Part shown: piece after piece, positions 31,087-37,900 of the stretch
How the letters are laid out: each line of letters begins with the position of its first letter
Numbering within the stretch: the first letter of the stretch is position 1
NCBI GenBank assembly: GCA_022360155.1
Contig: JAKSDJ010000083.1
Location: 1-39,856, forward strand
Direction of reading: 5' to 3'
DNA from: Chloroflexales bacterium
GTDB taxonomy: Bacteria > Chloroflexota > Chloroflexia > Chloroflexales > Chloroflexaceae
DNA: 39,856 nucleotides
Translations under genes and position numbers: made by a program
Notes under the pieces: generated by a model
The model's database searches: none
Told to the model about the DNA's origin: nothing
The model's input: the letters and a program-made list of their open reading frames with translations, nothing else

Positions 31087-31114
31087 CCAGCCCTGGCACT
31101 ATGCCAGGCGCTGG
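31087..31114 (+). promoter_or_regulatory. Strong hairpin touching the tatA/B ribosome-binding site
   Basis: CCAGCCCTGGC pairs with GCCAGGCGCTGG (11 bp, one bulged base, 5-nt loop). The GGAG of the tatA/B gene starts 2 nt after the stem. It could limit ribosome entry or end upstream transcription, although no T-run follows. Confidence 0.45.
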
Positions 31115-31120
31115 TGGAGC

Positions 31121-31939
31121 ATGATGAACTTCTTTGGTCTTGGGCCGCTTGAGATTTTGTTCATTATTATCATCGGCCTAATTGTCTTTGGGCCAGAGAA
31201 ACTCCCTGAAATCGGGCGCTTTGCCGGTCGCCAACTTGCCAAACTCATGGCGTGGCAGCAACAATCGCCCGAAGCGCAGATGATACAGAAAATACGGCAA
31301 GACTTTGAACAAGAGATCGTCTTATTGCGCGATGAACTGGTTCGTACGCGCCAACAGCTAGATATATCAACTGATGTCAAGCAGCTCCACAGTCAAACGC
31401 AATCGCTTTTGACTGTACAGTCGAGTCCAAGCGGCACCGTTGCTGTTGGCGAGGCTGTCTCGCCCCAATCCAACGATAGTGCAGACTCCAAGGAACGCTC
31501 GATCAGTGAGGCGCACGAACGCCGCCAGAAGTTGTTCGAGGAAGAAGATCTTCATTCAATCGCCCCCCCTTCAACCGGTAGCAGCTTGGCAGAGGCGCCA
31601 TCCAATACAGTTGAGCAATCGCCTGACGATAAACCTAGCGTAGAAGAGCAGAGCATCGCTTCGGCCAATGGCGAACATACTGAAGCCATAACCAGCGCTC
31701 CAGCAACAACACTCTCACCTGAGGCATCCCTGGCATCCGCTGCACCAAGCCCCGACCCAATACCAACCACTAACCATCTCTTCCCAGATGATCGCGAGAT
31801 GTTGCTGCTGCAGATGCAAGCGTTGATGGCCGATCTTCACGCATTACAGGAGCAACTCAAGGCGCGAGGATTGCTTGATCCTGACTGGAAACCGCCATCG
31901 CATGACCAGGCGCTGCCCAAGGAGTCTGTTTCCTCATGA
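31121..31939 (+). CDS. Twin-arginine translocase component TatA/TatB with long C-terminal tail
   Basis: A 272-residue protein. It begins with the family N-terminus: a membrane helix (LGPLEILFIIIIGLIVFGPEKLPEIGR, Glu in the helix as in TatB) followed by an amphipathic helix (FAGRQLAKLMAWQQQ) and a coiled coil to about residue 90. The remaining 180 residues are polar, rich in Ser, Ala, Pro and Glu, and probably disordered, ending in a short Leu-rich helix (MLLLQMQALMADLHALQEQL). The tail is long for the family. Its stop overlaps the tatC start (ATGA). Together they would form the Tat export channel; another TatA may be elsewhere. Confidence 0.9.
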   Translation: MMNFFGLGPLEILFIIIIGLIVFGPEKLPEIGRFAGRQLAKLMAWQQQSPEAQMIQKIRQDFEQEIVLLRDELVRTRQQLDISTDVKQLHSQTQSLLTVQSSPSGTVAVGEAVSPQSNDSADSKERSISEAHERRQKLFEEEDLHSIAPPSTGSSLAEAPSNTVEQSPDDKPSVEEQSIASANGEHTEAITSAPATTLSPEASLASAAPSPDPIPTTNHLFPDDREMLLLQMQALMADLHALQEQLKARGLLDPDWKPPSHDQALPKESVSS

Positions 31940-32727
31940 TCAAGCAGCAGGAAAGCCTACCCAACCCTGTCGGACCTGCTTCCGATGAAGATCAGGGGAT
32001 GACCCTGATCGAGCATCTGGTCGAACTGCGTCGACGCCTGGTACGTGCGTCTCTTGCAGTGCTTGCCGGTCTGTGCGTAGGTGTGTTTCTCGTTCTTGGG
32101 CCAGTTCAGCTTATTGATTTTATTATTCTCAGCTTTGTCGAGAATCAGGGTTATCCTCCTTTACAAGGCGTTCGCACCACCGAGAGCTTTACGAGTTATA
32201 TGACCGTCGCCTTGACCGTTGGGATCATCCTGGCCATGCCGGTTATTGTGTATCAACTGCTGGCCTTTATCGTGCCTGGGCTGACCGATAAAGAGCGGCG
32301 ATTTCTCTTCACTGCACTGCCCTTTGTCACGCTGTTTTTTGTTGCCGGGCTGGCATTTGGCTGGTTTGTCACCGTACCAGTTGCAATCCAGTTCTTAATT
32401 AATTTTGGCAACAACGATTTGATTGAAGTCAGGCCCCAAATATCCGACTTTCTCAACATCTTTACGTTCCTGCTTATCGTGAATGGCATCATCTTCGAGT
32501 TGCCGATTATCATCTATATTCTGGCGCGTATGGGAGTGGTCACTGCACAACAACTCAGCAAATATCGCCGCTATGCCGTCGTGATCGTCGTCATTTTTGC
32601 CGCAATCGTTACTCCAACCGGCGACCCGGTCAACCTGGCTCTTTTGGCAATTCCCACGTATCTTCTGTTTGAATTCGGCATTCTGTTGGCTCGGTTTGTA
32701 CCCAAACGTACGACACGTGACATGTAA
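31936..32727 (+). CDS. tatC: Sec-independent translocase TatC
   Basis: A 263-residue protein with six membrane segments that recognises twin-arginine signal peptides. The N-terminal cytoplasmic part has the family MTLIEHLVELRRRLVRA. Further motifs are LRTTESF-like (VRTTESFTSYMTVALTVGIILAMPVIVYQLLAFIVPGLTDKERRF), FGWFVTVPVAIQFLINF and LPIIIYILARMGVVTAQQL, then YAVVIVVIFAAIVTPTGDPVNLALLAIPTYLLFEFGILLAR. ATGA overlap with the preceding gene gives translational coupling. Confidence 0.97.
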   Translation: MIKQQESLPNPVGPASDEDQGMTLIEHLVELRRRLVRASLAVLAGLCVGVFLVLGPVQLIDFIILSFVENQGYPPLQGVRTTESFTSYMTVALTVGIILAMPVIVYQLLAFIVPGLTDKERRFLFTALPFVTLFFVAGLAFGWFVTVPVAIQFLINFGNNDLIEVRPQISDFLNIFTFLLIVNGIIFELPIIIYILARMGVVTAQQLSKYRRYAVVIVVIFAAIVTPTGDPVNLALLAIPTYLLFEFGILLARFVPKRTTRDM

Positions 32728-32814
32728 CAGGGCCGTTGGCTTTGCTTCATCTAAAGCGCCCACGGGCAACACTAGATTTAGGCTTTATGAAAGACGTTTT
32801 GACCGTGTGCAAAG

Positions 32815-32843
32815 TTGACAAGAGCGTCAGCTATGACTATAAT
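32815..32843 (+). promoter_or_regulatory. Perfect consensus promoter of the tRNA cluster
   Basis: TTGACA, exactly 17 nt, TATAAT, 13 bp upstream of tRNA-Leu. It matches the sigma-70 consensus at all twelve positions and in spacing. Confidence 0.95.
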
Positions 32844-32856
32844 GACAAGAGCTTGT

Positions 32857-32945
<89 letters not shown>

Positions 32946-33021
32946 GGGCGATTAGCTCAGTTGGTAGAGCACCTCGCTTACACCGAGGTTGTCGGCGGTT
33001 CGAGCCCGTCATCGCCCACCA
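32946..33021 (+). tRNA. tRNA-Val (anticodon TAC)
   Basis: A 76-nt cloverleaf. Acceptor GGGCGAT pairs with ATCGCCC, the anticodon stem CCTCG/CGAGG holds CTTACAC, and CCA is encoded. It begins at the base right after the CCA of tRNA-Leu, so the two share a precursor with no spacer. Confidence 0.97.
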
Positions 33022-33105
33022 GTGGTAGATATGCGACGTCAATCTAAAGATAGTTGAGAATGTTTTCAGTTACATACGTTCTCACTTTTTCGTTCGCGTA
33101 GCGTT

Positions 33106-33181
33106 GCCAAGATAGCTCAGTTGGTAGAGCATCGCACTGAAAATGCGAGGGTCGCCAGTTCAAGTCTGGCTCTTGGCACCA
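33106..33181 (+). tRNA. tRNA-Phe (anticodon GAA)
   Basis: A 76-nt cloverleaf. Acceptor GCCAAGA pairs with TCTTGGC, the anticodon stem TCGCA/TGCGA holds CTGAAAA, and CCA is encoded. It is 84 bp after tRNA-Val and probably in the same transcript. Confidence 0.97.
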
Positions 33182-33184
33182 ACT

Positions 33185-33227
33185 ACACAGAATCCTGCAC
33201 CATAAGAAGGTGCAGGATTCTGTGTTT
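33185..33227. terminator. Bidirectional terminator after the tRNA cluster
   Basis: A perfect 17-bp stem (ACACAGAATCCTGCACC and its complement) with a 7-nt loop and T-rich end. It starts 4 bp after tRNA-Phe and also lies past the stop of the convergent aldolase-dehydrogenase gene. Confidence 0.88.
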
Positions 33228-33252
33228 CTGCGAATGAGCCCCCAGGCGCGCC

Positions 33253-35241
33253 TTAGATCACCCGCTCGTTGCCGCCATCGAGCGGAATCTGAGCGCCGGT
33301 GGTTTTGGCAAAGGCCGGGCCGCACAGCGTGGCAACCATGTCAGCGACATCGCGACTGGTGACTTCGACCCGCAGGATGTTGTTGGTTTTATACTCCTCG
33401 ACACTAAGGCCATAGGAAGCAGCGCGCGTGCGCAGAACTTCGTCGGTCCAAATACCGGTATTGAAGACGGCATTAGGGTGAACAACATTGATGCGAACAC
33501 CATCGCCGCCCCACTCCAAGGCAGCGACCCGGGCCAACTGGTTCAGCGCGGCCTTTGAGGCCGAATAGGCGGCTGCACCTGGACCAGGCGCCGGCACATT
33601 CTTCGAACCGACGACCACAACCCGCCCGCCGCGCGGCGCCAGCTTGAGCAGCGGATAGGCTAAACACATCAACAGCAGGTTGGCATCGAGGTTGATCCGC
33701 ATAGTACGTTGCCATTCATCAAGAGTCAGTTCGGCGATGCGACGGCTAGTCGGAAAGATCCCCGCATTTAGAATGAGCATGTCCAGCCCGCCAAAAGCTC
33801 TGACTGTCTGCTCCAAGGCTTGCTCAAGCGCTACGGGATCGGTGACATCGCATGTCAACCCCAGCGCTCCGGTTCGGCTAGAAAGCCTGTCAATCGTCGG
33901 GTTGATGTCCATGCCAATGACAGCAGCGCCTTGCTTCAATAGCGCGTCGACACACGCCTGACCGATGCCCGACGCTGCCCCCGTAACCAAAGCGACTTCA
34001 CCCGCGAACATGGGAGGCTGGCCTTGTTTACGCAGCTTGGCCTGTTCGAGATCCCAGTATTCGACCGCGAAGAGATCTTCGGCGGAGAGCGCCTGATAGC
34101 CGCCCAAAGCCGTCGCACGCTGGATAATCTCTATCGTATGGTGATAAATGTCGGCAACGATGGCCACATCACGCGCCGTGCGCCCCAGCAACGCGATCCC
34201 GAATTCCGGGTCGAGGATCACCCGTGGGGCCGGGTCGAGCATTTGGAGAGACGGACCTTCTCCCGCGAAATCCTGCTTGGCTGCATAGTCATTGAAATAG
34301 CGCTCATACTCAGCGACAAAAGCAGCCACATCACGCCCCAGCAGCGGCAATCGCTTGGTGCGGATGATGTGATCCGGCGTCGCCGGGCCTTGCTGGGCAA
34401 TCACCGCTACATCGGCGCGGCGGGCAAAGCTCAGGCACGTTGGATCACTATAGGTCTCCATAATCATTGGCGCACCTGCGGCCCGCGAAACCTCACAACG
34501 CAACGCAGCCAGATCCTGACGCAGCGAATGTTCAGGCGGCGCAATAGGCAGGACTGTGATCTGCCAAGCGCTCTGCGCAGCCAGATACTCCTCAGCCCGC
34601 GTGACCAATTCGATCATGCGTTCGTAGGCGATCCTGGCTGTCTCGCCAAAGGAGAAGATCCCGTGATTCAGCAAAACCATACCAACGGTTTGCGTTCCGG
34701 CCTGGTCGGGGAAGATCGCTGCGCAGGCGCGGGCCAACTGAAAGCCTGGCATAATGTAGGGAATGATAACAACCTGATCGCCGTAGATCTCCTCGATGCG
34801 CTCGCGACCGTTGGGTGTGTTCGTCACCGTGACAACAGCATCGGCATGGGTGTGGTCCACGAATTTATAGGGAAGGATGGCATGCAAGATCGCCTCGACC
34901 GATGGCGCGGGCGCACCGGCGTTGGTCATATTGCTCTTCAATTCATTGGCCATTTGCGTGTCGGAAAGCGCGTCGAGTTGCGCCAGACGCAGCAGATGTT
35001 GCATCCGCACTGGCGAGAACCCCGCCGAGGCAATGCTTGCCAAATCCCAACCGCTGCCTTTGACATAGAGAATATCCTCGGCCTCGCCAAAAATGTTCGT
35101 TTCGCGGATCTTTACCGATGTATTGCCGCCGCCGTGTAGAACTAACGCCGGATCACGCCCCAACAAGCGCGAGGTATAGACCCGCTGGAACAGGTCGCCG
35201 ACATAGGCGGCAGCTTCTCGGTCGTTCCAAAGACTTTGCAT
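33253..35241 (-). CDS. Bifunctional class II aldolase / short-chain dehydrogenase (rhamnulose-phosphate aldolase-type fusion)
   Basis: A 662-residue fusion. The ATG at 35241 has GAAGGGG upstream; longer starts do not. The N-terminal two-thirds is a class II aldolase domain with the LHGGGNTSVK opening, the zinc-binding His pair in DHTHADAVV and LLNHGIFSFGETARIAYERM. The last 245 residues are an SDR with VTGAASGIGQACVDAL, LILNAGIFP, the catalytic Ser-Tyr-Lys set (VGSKNVPAPGPGAAAYSASKAAL) and a C-terminal LDGGNERVI. Fusions of this kind cleave rhamnulose 1-phosphate and oxidise the lactaldehyde formed; one has been described in Chloroflexus. No other rhamnose gene is nearby, so the substrate is an inference. 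Confidence 0.9.
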   Translation of the reverse strand: MQSLWNDREAAAYVGDLFQRVYTSRLLGRDPALVLHGGGNTSVKIRETNIFGEAEDILYVKGSGWDLASIASAGFSPVRMQHLLRLAQLDALSDTQMANELKSNMTNAGAPAPSVEAILHAILPYKFVDHTHADAVVTVTNTPNGRERIEEIYGDQVVIIPYIMPGFQLARACAAIFPDQAGTQTVGMVLLNHGIFSFGETARIAYERMIELVTRAEEYLAAQSAWQITVLPIAPPEHSLRQDLAALRCEVSRAAGAPMIMETYSDPTCLSFARRADVAVIAQQGPATPDHIIRTKRLPLLGRDVAAFVAEYERYFNDYAAKQDFAGEGPSLQMLDPAPRVILDPEFGIALLGRTARDVAIVADIYHHTIEIIQRATALGGYQALSAEDLFAVEYWDLEQAKLRKQGQPPMFAGEVALVTGAASGIGQACVDALLKQGAAVIGMDINPTIDRLSSRTGALGLTCDVTDPVALEQALEQTVRAFGGLDMLILNAGIFPTSRRIAELTLDEWQRTMRINLDANLLLMCLAYPLLKLAPRGGRVVVVGSKNVPAPGPGAAAYSASKAALNQLARVAALEWGGDGVRINVVHPNAVFNTGIWTDEVLRTRAASYGLSVEEYKTNNILRVEVTSRDVADMVATLCGPAFAKTTGAQIPLDGGNERVI

Positions 35242-35624
35242 AATAAACCCCTTCAAATCCTCATAGAGCATGCGTAGTGGCATAATACTACGACATGATG
35301 ACCGCATAGTTGCAGCCGAGGCAAGGCCTGAACAATAGCGACAAAACCGCAGCGACCAGCTCGCACAAAGCTAGAGTTGGCAGCGCCTCCCATGTCGAGG
35401 ATATCCAAGATGTCCCTGGAATATCGTTAAAGAGTCCTCTAGTCCATCCTTGCGGACATCTTGCTCGAAAGGTTACAATCGGCGTGTTGTCATACAGGGT
35501 GAAAACACAACAATGGCATGTGTGGCTACCTCGGCAGACAACTATTCACATGAGCCCGTCTGCATTCATATATCCTTGAGTAAACACGATACGCTGTTGT
35601 TTGCATACTAGTGAGGAGATTGGT
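35242..35624. other. Intergenic region between divergent genes
   Basis: 383 bp between the aldolase-dehydrogenase and the orphan helical protein. I see a GAGGAG ribosome-binding site at its right end and no other clear element. The 89-codon frame at 35310-35579 has no ribosome-binding site. Confidence 0.45.
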
Positions 35625-36323
35625 ATGACTTGCCGCTTTGCTCGCTCACGAATTTATACGCTCGCAGCCTGTAGCCGTCGGGAATGTGTTCGCCAGTTAC
35701 ATCAACTCCACCGTGATGGTCTTGTGCTGCTCGAACGAGCCATTCGCTTGCGCCTGATTGATGAAGACGAATATGTGCAATTCGCGGAACAGTTGCAGCA
35801 CCATAAACGACGCTTTGTGCGCAACATCATGCAAGCGGCGCGCCTCGTCGTCGTCCAAGAGAAAACAAGGCGAATCACGCATGACTACACAGTGATCATC
35901 ACCGCGTTGCGTACGAAGCTCTATGCTCGCGAGTGCGCCCTCGCCCCGGACGAACGCCTGGAACGGACCAGATTGGCAGTCGTTACGGAGTTGCAATCAT
36001 TGCATAGCGATGGGGTCTTGACGAACCGCGATTACGATGCAACGATGGCGACGGCGCTCGACTATCATCAGGTATTCTTGAACTCGTTGCAGGGCCAGTG
36101 TTCGAGCACACAGGATGAAATAACCGACCGTTTCCTCAAATCATGCTATGCAGCAATGATGAACATTGTCTACCGGGTGCATGTGCGCGTCACCTCAAAC
36201 CGAGACTTCCCTGCTCGCACCTATGTGCGCTCTATAACACCACCATGTCATCGCGATGAACCACTTCAGCGCCATACTCATAGCCTAATGCCTTGGCAAT
36301 CTGCCGCGATTGGAGTCCTTTGA
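35625..36323 (+). CDS. Orphan mostly helical protein, function unknown
   Basis: A 232-residue protein starting MTCRFARSRIYTLAACSRRE, with GAGGAG 8 nt upstream of the ATG. I do not recognise it. It is rich in Arg, Leu, His and Gln and looks helical and cytoplasmic, with no signal peptide or membrane segment. Two stretches resemble each other: QLHQLHRDGLVLLERAI followed by DEDEYVQFAEQLQHHKRRF, and ELQSLHSDGVL followed by NRDYDATMATALDYHQVF. This suggests an internally duplicated helical hairpin of the kind seen in short SHOCT-like modules (LxxLHxDGxL...Y/F). Its last 92 bp overlap the 3' end of proB on the other strand. The good ribosome-binding site and length argue that it is real. Confidence 0.6.
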   Translation: MTCRFARSRIYTLAACSRRECVRQLHQLHRDGLVLLERAIRLRLIDEDEYVQFAEQLQHHKRRFVRNIMQAARLVVVQEKTRRITHDYTVIITALRTKLYARECALAPDERLERTRLAVVTELQSLHSDGVLTNRDYDATMATALDYHQVFLNSLQGQCSSTQDEITDRFLKSCYAAMMNIVYRVHVRVTSNRDFPARTYVRSITPPCHRDEPLQRHTHSLMPWQSAAIGVL

Positions 36324-37356
36324 TTAATTGCAGGTCGGCGGCGCGATACTGGGTCAGCCCACACGCAATTTCGCGCCCTGCCTGGTCATAGATACGAATG
36401 GTCTGTCCGCGTTCAAAGTCCCCTTCGACATCAACCACTCCCGCTGGCAAAAGACTCTTTCCGTTTTGCGTAAGCGCTCGCGCCGCACCGGTATCAATCG
36501 ACACACGACTATGACGCACCGTTTCGGCAAGGAGCCAGCGCTTACGCGCCTCCATACGGTTAACATTGCTTGGAAAGCGTGTTCCAAGCCGCTGACCGGC
36601 TGCTACCCGCAAGATCATATCCGGCTCGCTCCCGCTGGCAATAACGACTGTGGCGCCAGATCGGGTCGCTAGGTCAGCAGCCTGGATTTTGGTGTACATG
36701 CCGCCCGTCCCGCGATGTGTGCCACTGCCTCCAGCGATTGCCCAGATGTGCTGATCGATCTGTTCGACGGTTTCGAGCAGTGTTGCTGTCGGATTGCGGC
36801 GCGGATCGGCGCTGTAGAGTCCATGCATATCAGTGAGGATCAACAGCAGATCGGCATCGACTACGTTGGCAACCAGGGCGGAGAGGGTATCGTTGTCACC
36901 CACGCGAATTTCAGCCGTTGCAACAGCATCATTCTCGTTGATGATAGGCACAATGCCACGTTCGAGGCAGTGCAGCAGAGTGTTCCGCGCATTGAGGTAA
37001 CGCTTGCGATCACGCAGATCATCGCGCGTAAGCAGGGCCTGAGCAACGTGTAGCCCATAGATATCAAATAGTTGTTCGTAGAGATGCATCAGTCGTCCCT
37101 GGCCAACTGCGGCGAGCACCTGTTTGAAGGGGACATTGCTCTTGTTACGCTTGCGCGGTGGAAAACCCAGTTGCTCCCAACCCGCCGCGATCGCCCCCGA
37201 TGAAACCAACAAAACCTGTACGCCCCGCTCACGGAGCGCCGCCACCTGTCGCGCAAGATCGACCATAAAGGGGCGGTTGAGGCGGTCAGTTCCCGCAGTA
37301 AGCACGCTAGTGCCAAGTTTGACAACAATTCGATTGAGAGCGATGTTTTCAGCCAT
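36232..37356 (-). CDS. proB: Glutamate 5-kinase with C-terminal PUA domain
   Basis: A 374-residue enzyme that phosphorylates glutamate in the first step of proline synthesis. I choose the ATG at 37356 (MAENIALNRIVVKLGTSVLT). Kinase motifs: VVKLGTSVLT, LVSSGAIAAGW, QALLTRDDLRDRKRYLNARNTLLHCL, IVPIINENDAVATAEIRVGDNDTLSALVA, LLILTDMHGLYSADPR and GTGGMYTKIQAADLATRSG. The PUA domain (about 275-372) follows, with DTGAARALTQNGKSLLPAGVVDVEGDFERG. The usual partner proA is not adjacent. The ribosome-binding site is weak and close to the start. Confidence 0.95.
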   Translation of the reverse strand: MAENIALNRIVVKLGTSVLTAGTDRLNRPFMVDLARQVAALRERGVQVLLVSSGAIAAGWEQLGFPPRKRNKSNVPFKQVLAAVGQGRLMHLYEQLFDIYGLHVAQALLTRDDLRDRKRYLNARNTLLHCLERGIVPIINENDAVATAEIRVGDNDTLSALVANVVDADLLLILTDMHGLYSADPRRNPTATLLETVEQIDQHIWAIAGGSGTHRGTGGMYTKIQAADLATRSGATVVIASGSEPDMILRVAAGQRLGTRFPSNVNRMEARKRWLLAETVRHSRVSIDTGAARALTQNGKSLLPAGVVDVEGDFERGQTIRIYDQAGREIACGLTQYRAADLQLIKGLQSRQIAKALGYEYGAEVVHRDDMVVL

Positions 37357-37900
37357 ATCTCTTTTTGTAGCTGTTTGCGCAACTGGGCGGATGCATCGCT
37401 GGACAGTAAGCAAGCGGCATAAAGGGATCGGCTGGGGCCGTTCACGTCAACTGTTTCCGCTCCAAGCTACCTGCTTATAGCCAACCCCAGTGGCGATAAA
37501 ATCGTGCGCTCGCCTATAGTATACTGCACGTTTGCGCCCTGCCTGGATGCTGCAACTATTCCAGCAAGAACTCTTTCGCGACGCCTAGCAATATCCGCGA
37601 TGGGCGCCAGATTCCCAAGAACCTGACACCTTCAAACTCCGCAAACTTGTCAATTCAGCGATTCTCGACTAAACTCAACACTGCAGAACGAATATAGCCG
37701 GACGTTCGATGTGTATCATTGCGTCGTTACGCCATCACAACATCGTTGCGCCACCCGGCACGAGTTTCAGGAAAGCGAGACTAATCATTTTGTACGGCCT
37801 TGAGGTCGGTACAGTCAAGTACGCAGCAGCGCCGCCGTAACACTCTCGCATACCAGAGCGCTGTGGTGTCCACGCAAGACACAATAAGGCCCTGACTAAG
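37357..37900. other. Gene-free region between divergent proB and the GT39-like gene
   Basis: 544 bp with no frame that has a ribosome-binding site and protein-like sequence. No clear promoter, terminator or repeat could be assigned by eye. Confidence 0.45.

Noticed and set aside
33044-33325. 93-codon minus-strand frame across tRNA-Phe
   Set aside because: It overlaps the tRNA and the terminator and is a known type of false prediction.
34024-35139. 371-codon plus-strand frame opposite the aldolase-dehydrogenase
   Set aside because: Antisense shadow of a clearly recognised gene; no ribosome-binding site and no protein family pattern.
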